From LW40-45 sp048883105 (GTDB lineage Archaea; Asgardarchaeota; Lokiarchaeia; Sigyniarchaeales; SOKP01), in contig JBHLQY010000074.1 in the NCBI GenBank assembly GCA_048883105.1, positions 1 through 10,440 of the forward strand: a stretch of DNA of 10,440 bases, in the 5' to 3' direction. Positions 1 through 6,412 of the stretch are shown here, piece after piece; position 1 is the stretch's first letter; every line of letters starts with the position of its first letter. Made by a program: the position numbers and the translations under genes. The notes below the pieces were generated by a model. It did not search any database and was not told the origin of the DNA. It saw only the letters and a program-made list of their open reading frames with translations.

Positions 1-1
1 T

Positions 2-241
2 GTCTGTCTCGCCTATCTCGGTTTTTTAGGATTCCTTCTTTATATTTGGAACGAATATGGCAATGGAATAGGCTCACCCGAATGGATCATGATACAGATT
101 AGTAGAATAGGGCAAAAGACGGGAGAAACCATGAAAAAGGAAGCTAAGAAGATTGAAAAAAAAATTGAAGAGATTGTAACAAAAGAAACTGAAAAAATTA
201 AGGAAACCTTAAAAAAAAAGAAAAAAGTTATTGAAAGATAG
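2..241 (+). CDS. C-terminal part of a membrane protein with a Lys/Glu-rich tail (partial)
   Basis: The frame is open from base 2 to a TAG at 239-241, giving 79 residues; the start lies left of the window. The first 16 or so residues are hydrophobic (CLAYLGFLGFLLYIW) and look like the end of a transmembrane segment. The remainder is a strongly charged Lys/Glu helix (KKEAKKIEKKIEEIV followed by a K-rich stretch) that is probably a coiled coil facing the cytoplasm. No catalytic motif is visible and I cannot name the family. The tail composition differs from chance AT-rich reading frames, and the minus-strand frame across the same bases is only Phe/Ser-rich low complexity. It is followed by 138 bp of AT-rich sequence and then the small GTPase gene on the same strand. 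Confidence 0.6.
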   Translation, partial: VCLAYLGFLGFLLYIWNEYGNGIGSPEWIMIQISRIGQKTGETMKKEAKKIEKKIEEIVTKETEKIKETLKKKKKVIER

Positions 242-279
242 AAATAATTCAAATGAAATTAAAAATAATTTTTGGTTCA

Positions 280-379
280 AAGTTATTATAAATATATAAA
301 TATTTTATAACAATTATATCAATATTAGTATTAGAAGTAAACAAAATCAATTTAAAATAACTCGAAAAAGGTTATTGAA
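280..379 (+). promoter_or_regulatory. Putative promoter and leader of the small GTPase gene
   Basis: AT-only sequence at 286-309 contains overlapping TATA-like stretches (TATAAATATATAAAT). A second TTTAAAATA lies at 351-359. Using the first would give a leader of several tens of nucleotides before the GTPase start region. There is no other gene in 242-379. Inferred from composition only. Confidence 0.35.
369..375 (+). promoter_or_regulatory. Shine-Dalgarno-like element before an ATC start codon
   Basis: AGGTTAT differs by one base from AGGTGAT, the complement of the archaeal 16S rRNA 3' end. It ends 4 nt before ATC at 380. It matters because the GTPase frame has no ATG, GTG or TTG between its upstream stop (353-355) and the P-loop. 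Confidence 0.4.
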
Positions 380-901
380 ATCACCGAATCAAGCGAATTT
401 AAATTTAAAATTACTCTCTTTGGACCAGGAGGCGTTGGTAAGACATCTCTTTTACTTCGTTTTGTAAAAGATCACTTCAGTGAGGATTTGAAAAAGACTA
501 TTGGCTCAAATTTTTTAATAAAGGATGTTGAAATTGAAGGAAAGCAAGTAAGATTACTTCTCTGGGATATTGGTGGACAACCACAATTCCATAAACTCCG
601 AACTATTTATTTCAAAGGAAGCAATGCAGCTCTAGGAGTTTATGACTTAACAAGTCCACAATCTCTCTTAAAAATCCCAGGGTGGGTGTCGTCAATAAAA
701 AAGACAGTTAAAAAAAACATTCCTATGATTTTATTAGGAAATAAAAGTGATTTGGAACGGCAGGTTGATAGAGCGGAAGCAGAGGATTTAGCAAAAAGAT
801 TAGGCTGCGATTATTTAGAAACTTCAGCAAAGACAGGAGATAATGTTGAGAAAGCTTTCAATTATATTGCAAAGGCATGCGTCATATGTATGGAGATCTA
901 A
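380..901 (+). CDS. Small Ras/Rab/Arf-like GTPase with a non-canonical start codon
   Basis: A small GTP-binding switch protein with the complete G-domain. Numbered from the ATC at 380 (173 aa): G1 P-loop GPGGVGKT at 15-22; the switch I Thr in KKTIG near 40; G3 WDIGGQ at 62-67, with the catalytic Gln kept; G4 NKSD at 121-124; G5 TSAK at 148-151. The WDxGGQ form is Arf-like whereas NKSD and TSAK are Rab/Ras-like, a mix seen in Asgard GTPases. There is no C-terminal CAAX or Cys-Cys prenylation motif (it ends CVICMEI). The start is uncertain: after the stop at 353-355 the frame has no ATG, GTG or TTG until the TTG at 488, which would delete the P-loop. ATC 380 (preceded by AGGTTAT) or ATT 374 are the best choices, both leading into EFKFKITLFG, a normal GTPase N-terminus. 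The stop overlaps the convergent HAD gene by 3 bp. Confidence 0.93.
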   Translation: MTESSEFKFKITLFGPGGVGKTSLLLRFVKDHFSEDLKKTIGSNFLIKDVEIEGKQVRLLLWDIGGQPQFHKLRTIYFKGSNAALGVYDLTSPQSLLKIPGWVSSIKKTVKKNIPMILLGNKSDLERQVDRAEAEDLAKRLGCDYLETSAKTGDNVEKAFNYIAKACVICMEI

Positions 902-1521
902 TTAAATTTTATATTTAATTTTTCAAAGTCCTTTATCAATTTTTCTATATTTATAAAATGAATTCCTATAATTCCTAACTTTTTAGCTGAACGCACATTA
1001 TTAGACCCATCGTCTACAAACACAATTTCTTCGGGTTTACATTTGGCTTTTTTTATTGCGTATTTGAAGATTTTAGGATCAGGTTTAGTTATTTTCACTT
1101 CATGGGAAAGAATTAATTCATCAAAATTATCTAAAAAATCCCAATTTTTTCTTAAAATATAATCCCAATGGCTAGCATTGACGTTTGACATAGCTATTAA
1201 TTGATATTCATTTACTTCTTTTAATTTTTTTAGCAAATCAATGGCTTCAGGAATAGGATGCGAAACAATGCTATTAAAAGCATTATAAAATTCAGATTGA
1301 TTTAACTTACAAACTTGTAGCAGATTACAAGCAAGTTGGTAAAAATCCTCGTCAGACATTTTTCCTTGATGGTATAAATCAGATTGCCGAAAAAATTCTA
1401 ACATAGTTCGAGTACGGGGATTTTCTGAAGGTGATAAAGTTATTATTTTATTGTAAAAGTTTGAGTAATCTAATTCTATAATAACTCCTCCTAAATCAAA
1501 TATAATAACTTTTATTGGCAT
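898..1521 (-). CDS. HAD-superfamily phosphatase, YihX / glucose-1-phosphate-phosphatase-like
   Basis: A 207-aa haloacid-dehalogenase-fold hydrolase. Motif I is FDLGGV with nucleophile D9; the usual second Asp is Gly, as in the FDLGxV subgroup that includes E. coli YihX. Motif II is SN (112-113), motif III is K146 in ITKPD, and motif IV is VDD with D170 and D171. The cap region carries YHQGKMSDEDFY, close to the equivalent YihX segment. The family dephosphorylates small phosphorylated metabolites in the cytoplasm; the substrate here is unknown. I chose the ATG at 1519-1521 because MPIKVIIFDLGG is the standard family start. The frame is open further up to 1617, but that would overlap the 3' end of ThrRS and add residues unlike the family. 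The gene lies 10 bp after the ThrRS stop, so the two are probably cotranscribed. Confidence 0.85.
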   Translation of the reverse strand: MPIKVIIFDLGGVIIELDYSNFYNKIITLSPSENPRTRTMLEFFRQSDLYHQGKMSDEDFYQLACNLLQVCKLNQSEFYNAFNSIVSHPIPEAIDLLKKLKEVNEYQLIAMSNVNASHWDYILRKNWDFLDNFDELILSHEVKITKPDPKIFKYAIKKAKCKPEEIVFVDDGSNNVRSAKKLGIIGIHFINIEKLIKDFEKLNIKFN

Positions 1522-1531
1522 TAAACTTAAC

Positions 1532-3589
1532 CTAGCGACGAAAGAATATTTTAGTTGAAGTCTTTCTAAATGGTATTGGAAGCTTGTATTTGGGAAATCC
1601 TTTCGTATCTTTTTCAAGGAGTTCTAAAAACTTTTCTAGTTGAATATTATTTAACTGCTCTGATGTACTCCCTTTTGGGCCAAACGGTTGCCCGATTAAT
1701 CTTTTACGAAGTGAAATAGTTTCATTCTCTTGTTCTGTTTTACCTACAATTACTATATAAGGAATCCATTCAATTTCAGCTTGTCTTATTTTTTTTCCTA
1801 TTTTTTCTTCGCGATCATCGAAATCCGCTCTATAACCTTGATCATTAAGAATTTGCATTATTTTTCCAGCATATTCGTTCTGATTATTACTGACAGTTAT
1901 TACTCTTATTTGGATTGGAGATAACCACGTTTTAAACCCTGGAACTATTTTATCTTTATTTCTTATGGCAGTTTCAATTAAACCCCATAACACTCTCTCC
2001 AAACCTCCTGAAGGTGAATTGTGAAGAATAATTGGATGCTTTTTAATCCCATCATCATCAGTAAAGTAAATATTATATTTTTGTCTCTTTTTACCATCTT
2101 TATCTTCTAAATATTCTAAAGTACTTTCAACATCAATTTGGATTGTTGCGAGAGTACCGCTTTTATCTTGAGCGGAAAGTACTCCTCTTTCAAACTTCAA
2201 AACAAAATAATAATACCTATCATCCCAGAGTTCCAATAAGGCAGGTTTACTTTCTTTTTTTACTAATTCCTTTATCCAACCTTTATTTTTGTTGTAAAAA
2301 TCGTGTGTTGTCCTGAAAATTAAGTGATCTTTAATTCCTAAATCCACGGCAACTTGTTGATCTAAGTCATATTGCTTCTTAAATTCTTCAACAGATGAAT
2401 CCAAATCTTTGCACAGAGTATGAAAATCTGGCATGACGAAGCCTCTTAATCTCCTTAAACCAGTTAATTCTCCTTCTTTCTCTCTCCTGAAATCATACTG
2501 CTCATATTCATATAATTTTAGAGGGAAATAGGAAGGTTTCAAGTTCATTCCACTGAACATATCAAATTGGAGGAAATCTCCGGCAAATCTTAGTAAAAAT
2601 CGATTATTTCCTGATTCAACCCAATATGTCCTGGCTGGAAATCTTGCGGTTTGGGCAGTTAATTTCTTACTTTTTACGGTATACATAACAGGTGTATCCA
2701 CTAGAATTGCTCCATAATCAATTAACTTCTCATCTAAATAATTTTTGATAAGGTTCTTCATAATTACACCCTTAGGATACCAACGCAAGTTCCCAATATC
2801 AGAATTTTTTTCGAAATCAATTAGCTCAAACTTTTTCATTATCTTAATATGGGGTGGTTCTTCTCCGAGATCAGCTCTTCTAACACCTAATTCTGATTTA
2901 ATAAATAAATTAAAATCCTCATCGGCTTCTTTTATTGGCAAAACTTTTTTATTGTCATCTATTTGAATTTCTATTTCTTTTCCTTCTGGAGTAATTACGA
3001 AAAATTGAGCCTTTTGCAAATGTTCATCTGGCTGAATATAAAGCTTTACATCTCTATACATTTCAGCAACTTCATGACCTAAACAATTTATTTTAAACGA
3101 TTTATACCATCCAAATGGAGAGAATTTTGATTTAATTCCTTTAGATTCTAAAATTTTAGCTATTTTTGGGCATACTTCCGCCGCATTTGGATCTTGACTT
3201 AAAAATTTACTTAAATGTGCCCATGGATAAACTAATACTTTATCAACAATATATTTATCCCTTCCAGCGATTAATTCAATATGTTTTCTTGGTTTTCCTT
3301 TTATTTTACCTTCTTTTACTTTTCGGTTATGTTCTCTTATTTCTTCATTCTTTTGTCGAATTTTTTCGGGGAAGCCCGTAATAAGGAAAATTGCTTCTTC
3401 TATAACATCAGCTCCTTGTTTAGCTATTATATCTGTATCATATGTATCTTGATCTTCGATAGAAACATAAGCTATAAGTATTAAACCATCCAATTTTATA
3501 AAATCTTCAGAAAATTCTTGAGGATTGCTTGTTGCCTCTTTGTGTTTCCTTACTTCTACGCCATCTGAATGAATTAATAAGATTTTCAA
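1532..3589 (-). CDS. thrS: Threonyl-tRNA synthetase, archaeal type with N-terminal editing domain
   Basis: A cytosolic class II synthetase that attaches Thr to tRNA(Thr), 685 aa. The N-terminus MKILLIHSDG with YPWAHLS at 121-127 is the archaeal D-aminoacyl-tRNA-deacylase-like editing domain, which removes mischarged Ser. The catalytic core follows from about residue 250. Motif 2 is around FRRE (367-370) with TGLRRLRGF (376-384), MPDFH ends at H390, and motif 3 is GGLERV (528-533). The C-terminal anticodon-binding domain begins near 555 (SPIQIRVITVS) and contains KIGKKIRQAE. By recall-based comparison with E. coli ThrRS, Zn ligands H385 and H511 match H390 and H523, but Cys334 falls near D338. 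The start codon is TTG (3587-3589): a stop lies six codons upstream in frame, and no ATG precedes the conserved start. It is followed after 10 bp by the HAD gene. Confidence 0.97.
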   Translation of the reverse strand: MKILLIHSDGVEVRKHKEATSNPQEFSEDFIKLDGLILIAYVSIEDQDTYDTDIIAKQGADVIEEAIFLITGFPEKIRQKNEEIREHNRKVKEGKIKGKPRKHIELIAGRDKYIVDKVLVYPWAHLSKFLSQDPNAAEVCPKIAKILESKGIKSKFSPFGWYKSFKINCLGHEVAEMYRDVKLYIQPDEHLQKAQFFVITPEGKEIEIQIDDNKKVLPIKEADEDFNLFIKSELGVRRADLGEEPPHIKIMKKFELIDFEKNSDIGNLRWYPKGVIMKNLIKNYLDEKLIDYGAILVDTPVMYTVKSKKLTAQTARFPARTYWVESGNNRFLLRFAGDFLQFDMFSGMNLKPSYFPLKLYEYEQYDFRREKEGELTGLRRLRGFVMPDFHTLCKDLDSSVEEFKKQYDLDQQVAVDLGIKDHLIFRTTHDFYNKNKGWIKELVKKESKPALLELWDDRYYYFVLKFERGVLSAQDKSGTLATIQIDVESTLEYLEDKDGKKRQKYNIYFTDDDGIKKHPIILHNSPSGGLERVLWGLIETAIRNKDKIVPGFKTWLSPIQIRVITVSNNQNEYAGKIMQILNDQGYRADFDDREEKIGKKIRQAEIEWIPYIVIVGKTEQENETISLRKRLIGQPFGPKGSTSEQLNNIQLEKFLELLEKDTKGFPKYKLPIPFRKTSTKIFFRR

Positions 3590-3713
3590 GATTATCTCTT
3601 TAATTTATTTGTTATACTATATTTTTGATAAATTCTAAATATTTTACTTACTTTTGTTAATTAATTATATTAATTAAAAATTTTAATAATTTCCAAGTTA
3701 TCTAGTTATTCAT
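3590..3713. promoter_or_regulatory. Divergent promoter region between thrS and the translin-SepRS operon
   Basis: The 124 bp hold no gene. On the minus strand a TATA-like AAAAATATAG near 3616-3625 would serve thrS. On the plus strand AT-rich sequence at 3665-3690 would serve the translin gene. A palindrome lies at 3657-3677: TTAATTAAT, spacer TAT, ATTAATTAA (perfect 9-bp arms). It could be an operator, but in sequence this AT-rich it may be chance. Confidence 0.4.
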
Positions 3714-4334
3714 ATGAATCTTAAAAATATTTTTTCACAAATTACGAAAGGTTTAGATGAACTTGATAAAGATCGAGAGGAGATATTAAGAACTTCTCGC
3801 AAAATAATACGAAATTGTAGTATTGCGATTAAATCAATTCATAGAAAAGAATATGATATATATAAAGAAAAAATTGACGAAATTAAATTAAAATTGAAAG
3901 CTCTCACAAATTTGGTCAATAAAAATCCTGGAATTTTTTTTAAATACTTAAAAACTCCTGAACAAGAATATGCAGAAGCAGTTTGCTTTTATTCAATTGT
4001 CAATCATTTATCCTTGCCAAACTCCAATGAATTAAATATAAACTCTCTTCATTATTTATTAGGTTTAGCAGATGTAATAGGAGAATTACGTCGGTATGCA
4101 TTAGATAATATTAGAAATTCTCGAACTGATGATTTAAATAATATTTTAGGAGATATGGATGAAATTTATACAAATTTGTTTTCTTTAGATTACCCTTCAG
4201 GTATAACTCAAGATTTAAGGCATAAAATTGATGTAGGAAGAAATATTATTGAAAAAACAAGAGGAGACATTTCATTAACACTTCGAATATCTGAGTTAAA
4301 AGAGTGTATTGATGATAAAATAAAATTCGATTAA
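3714..4334 (+). CDS. Translin/TRAX-family nucleic-acid-binding protein, probable RNase
   Basis: A 206-aa all-helical protein of the translin/TRAX family. Signature segments are REEILRTSRKIIRNCS (21-36), EQEYAEAVCFY (83-93), YLLGLADVIGELRRYALD (114-131) and DYPSGITQDLRHKIDVGRN (159-177). The Glu residues of EYAEA (E85, E88) and D120 with E124 in LADVIGEL match the acidic residues of human TRAX that form the catalytic site of C3PO, so an active endoribonuclease is plausible rather than a binding-only translin. In eukaryotes translin-TRAX removes small-RNA passenger strands and, in Neurospora, tRNA 5' leader fragments; archaeal homologues form octameric shells. It starts at ATG 3714 and is followed 27 bp later by SepRS, suggesting one transcript. 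A role in tRNA processing or turnover is inference from the neighbour. Confidence 0.9.
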   Translation: MNLKNIFSQITKGLDELDKDREEILRTSRKIIRNCSIAIKSIHRKEYDIYKEKIDEIKLKLKALTNLVNKNPGIFFKYLKTPEQEYAEAVCFYSIVNHLSLPNSNELNINSLHYLLGLADVIGELRRYALDNIRNSRTDDLNNILGDMDEIYTNLFSLDYPSGITQDLRHKIDVGRNIIEKTRGDISLTLRISELKECIDDKIKFD

Positions 4335-4361
4335 CATAATTAAAAAAGTTTAAGAGAAATA

Positions 4362-5921
4362 ATGCCTTTTGACGTCGAAAAAATAAAAAAAGATGCAAAA
4401 AAGAATTATGAGAGAGCTTGGTTAGACTCTAGGAATCTTCTAAAATTAAAGGGAAATCTTTTTAATTTAGAAAAAAAAGGTCGGGCTCACCCTGTTTATG
4501 AATTTATCTCAGAAGCCAGACGTAAAATAATTGGATTAGGATTTGAAGAACTAGTATTACCATTGTTCGTTGAAGAGAGTGAGATATATAAACAATATGG
4601 TCCAGAAGCCGCATTGATCCTCGACCGATTATTTTATTTAGCGGGTCTTCCCCGTCCAGATATTGGAATTTCAAAAGAAAAAATCGAAAAGATTCAACTT
4701 ATCATCCCTAATTTCGATAAAATCGATTCATTACAAGACATTTTTAGAAGATATAAAAAGGGGGAAATTGAGGCGGATGATTTAATTGAGACTTTTTTAA
4801 ATGAATTAAATATAAAAGAAAACGAGGCCTCTGAAATCATTGATAAAATATTTCTAGAATTAAAAAATCTTAAACCAATTCCAACTAAAAATACCCTTAG
4901 AAGCCATACAACAGCATTATGGTTTAAAGTATTAAGTAATTTGAGTAAGAGAGAGAATTTACCTCTTCAATATTTTACAATTGGCCCTAAATTTCGTAGA
5001 GAACAGAAAATAGATGCAACTCATTTATATGATTCTCATACTATATCGTTAGTAATAATGGCGGAGAATATGTCTTTAGAAGATTGTCAAAACATAGTCT
5101 CTTCAATATGTGAGCAAATAGGTTTCAAAAATAATAAATCTGAAATTAAAAAAGCTACTTCAAAATATTATGCTCCCCAAACAGAATTTGAAATTTTTGT
5201 AGAACATCCAAAAACTAAAGAATGGATTGAGATTGGTGATGGCGGATTTTATAGTCCCGTTAGTCTTGCTCAATATAATATCGGATATCCAGTTTTTAAT
5301 ATTGGTTTCGGAGTAGAAAGAATTTGTATGATAAAGACTGAAACTGAGGATATTAGAAAGCTTGTGTACCCATATTTCTATGAAGATATTTCATTTACTG
5401 ATGAGGAAATAAGTAAAGGAATTAAATACAAATACATTCCATTAACTGAAATAGGAATTGAAATTAAAAACGCTATAATTGAGAAATCAATTAAACACAA
5501 GAACGATTCCTCCCCAGTAGAAATAAAGGTATGGAAAGGTATAATCAAGAATAAAAATATTTATGTGACTATATGGGAAAAAGATGAAGGTGTTCAACTT
5601 CTTGGTCCAGCTACTTTAAATAAAATTTGGGTAAAGGATGGAAACATTTTAGGTTTATCCCCTGAAGAAAGTCCTGGCAATAGCATTGATACTGGAATGA
5701 CTTATCTGGAAGGAATTGCTTCAGAAATGGCATATAATATTGAAATGATGCTTGAACAGGATAAAAATTCCTATGATCATAGAGTAAAGGTGTGTTATAG
5801 AGCCTCAGAAGTTAATATTGAACTCGACGATATCATTCAAGAATTTATTCATTCTAAACAAAAAAAGATTGATATAAGGGGTCCGATTTTTCTCGGGCTT
5901 TCCTTTAAAGTTGTAAATTAA
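4362..5921 (+). CDS. sepS: O-phosphoseryl-tRNA(Cys) synthetase (SepRS)
   Basis: This class II synthetase charges tRNA(Cys) with O-phosphoserine, the first step of tRNA-dependent cysteine synthesis; SepCysS then converts Sep-tRNA to Cys-tRNA. It has 519 aa, a little under the usual length of roughly 530-540. The N-terminus MPFDVEKIKKDAKKNYERAW and the segments EARRKIIGLGFEELVLP (51-67), YKQYGPEAALILDRLFYLAG (76-95) and LPRPDIG (96-102) are SepRS hallmarks. RSHTTALWF (180-188) and the motif 2 region FTIGPKFRREQ (205-215) followed by DSHTIS line the phosphoserine pocket in the family. Motif 3 is NIGFGVERI (313-321). The C-terminal third is the tetramerisation/anticodon region. ATG 4362 is preceded by a weak AAGAGA. 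The gene lies 27 bp after translin and about 32 bp before the ribL start. SepCysS and SepCysE are not in the window. Confidence 0.97.
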   Translation: MPFDVEKIKKDAKKNYERAWLDSRNLLKLKGNLFNLEKKGRAHPVYEFISEARRKIIGLGFEELVLPLFVEESEIYKQYGPEAALILDRLFYLAGLPRPDIGISKEKIEKIQLIIPNFDKIDSLQDIFRRYKKGEIEADDLIETFLNELNIKENEASEIIDKIFLELKNLKPIPTKNTLRSHTTALWFKVLSNLSKRENLPLQYFTIGPKFRREQKIDATHLYDSHTISLVIMAENMSLEDCQNIVSSICEQIGFKNNKSEIKKATSKYYAPQTEFEIFVEHPKTKEWIEIGDGGFYSPVSLAQYNIGYPVFNIGFGVERICMIKTETEDIRKLVYPYFYEDISFTDEEISKGIKYKYIPLTEIGIEIKNAIIEKSIKHKNDSSPVEIKVWKGIIKNKNIYVTIWEKDEGVQLLGPATLNKIWVKDGNILGLSPEESPGNSIDTGMTYLEGIASEMAYNIEMMLEQDKNSYDHRVKVCYRASEVNIELDDIIQEFIHSKQKKIDIRGPIFLGLSFKVVN

Positions 5922-5940
5922 CTGGATGAAAATTAAATGC

Positions 5941-5948
5941 GAGATGAT
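5941..5948 (+). promoter_or_regulatory. SD-like element in the ribL start region
   Basis: GAGATGAT matches 7 of 8 bases of GAGGTGAT (anti-16S 3' end). It ends 5 nt before an ATA at 5954 that could start ribL. It also lies 11 nt upstream of the A_AAA_AAG heptamer at 5960-5966, the arrangement of the SD-like frameshift stimulator in E. coli dnaX. Confidence 0.4.
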
Positions 5949-5953
5949 AAAAA

Positions 5954-6400
5954 ATACGGAAAAAAGTTCTAATTGCTGGAACATTTGATATTTTACATCC
6001 CGGACACATTTTTTTGATAAATGAAGCTGCAAAATTAGGAGACGTCTATATAATAGTTGCTACCGATAAAAATAGAGAATTATATTCTGGAGAAATCCCA
6101 ATTATTCCAGAACAACAAAGATTGGAAGTAATGAAAAGTATTAAAAATGTAAAAGCTGCAAAATTAGGAAGGCACGATAACGACACCCTTAAAACAGTGG
6201 AAGAATTAAATCCCGATATAATACTTTTAGGCCCAGACCAAAAGTTTAGCCTTGAAAGACTTCAAAACGCCCTTAAAATGAAAGGGATGAACCATATTGA
6301 GGTAAAAAGATTAGAAGAATTTTACGATAAATACAGACTGCATAGCTCAAGCCTAATAAAGAATAAGATCATTGAAAAGCATAAAAAAGATCATTCATAA
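5954..6400 (+). CDS. ribL: FAD synthase (archaeal RibL), start codon non-canonical or frameshifted
   Basis: A cytidylyltransferase-family nucleotidyltransferase that adenylates FMN to FAD, the last step of flavin cofactor synthesis. From the ATA at 5954 the product is 148 aa, normal for RibL: RKKVLIAGTFDILHPGH has the HPGH nucleotide-binding motif at 15-18, IPIIPEQQR is the conserved mid-region, DIILLGPDQK is the LGPDQ segment, and HSSSLIK (SSxxIK) is the C-terminal motif. The frame has no ATG, GTG or TTG between its upstream stop (5948-5950) and the TTG at 6014, which is internal and would delete HPGH. Either ATA 5954 starts it (GAGATGAT lies 5 nt upstream), or translation starts at ATG 5937 (MRDDKKYGK) and shifts -1 on A_AAA_AAG at 5960-5966, or one A is missing from the sequence. 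It sits just upstream of rbkR, so the two last flavin steps are adjacent. Confidence 0.93.
   Translation: MRKKVLIAGTFDILHPGHIFLINEAAKLGDVYIIVATDKNRELYSGEIPIIPEQQRLEVMKSIKNVKAAKLGRHDNDTLKTVEELNPDIILLGPDQKFSLERLQNALKMKGMNHIEVKRLEEFYDKYRLHSSSLIKNKIIEKHKKDHS
5960..5966 (+). other. A_AAA_AAG slippery heptamer (possible -1 frameshift site)
   Basis: In the frame of ATG 5937 the codons are GGA AAA AAG TTC TAA, so the heptamer is exactly in X_XXY_YYZ phase. A -1 slip gives AAA AAA GTT CTA and enters the ribL frame; the zero frame stops at 5970-5972. An A6 tract is also a common place for sequencing indels. Confidence 0.4.
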
Positions 6401-6402
6401 AA

Positions 6403-6408
6403 AGGTGA
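6403..6408 (+). promoter_or_regulatory. Shine-Dalgarno sequence of rbkR
   Basis: AGGTGA is a perfect anti-16S match 4 nt before the GTG at 6413. It fixes the GTG start and gives a local reference for SD spacing, close to that seen before the unusual ribL and GTPase starts. Confidence 0.7.
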
Positions 6409-6412
6409 ATCT

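Noticed and set aside
375..412. TTG 375 followed by an in-phase T_TTA_AAA heptamer (404-410) that would also enter the GTPase frame by -1 shift
   Set aside because: The direct in-frame reading ESSEFKFKITLFG is a normal GTPase N-terminus, whereas the TTG frame gives an unconvincing peptide; TTTAAAA is common in AT-rich DNA.
1522..1617. N-terminal extension of the HAD protein to an ATG at 1617
   Set aside because: It overlaps thrS, and the family begins directly at MPIKVIIFDLGG.
1730..3484. Several plus-strand frames within thrS
   Set aside because: They are Phe/Tyr/Ser-rich shadows of the minus-strand ThrRS reading frame.
5805..6032. Minus-strand 75-codon frame across the SepRS end and ribL start
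   Set aside because: It is antisense to two clearly conserved coding regions and has no recognisable motif.
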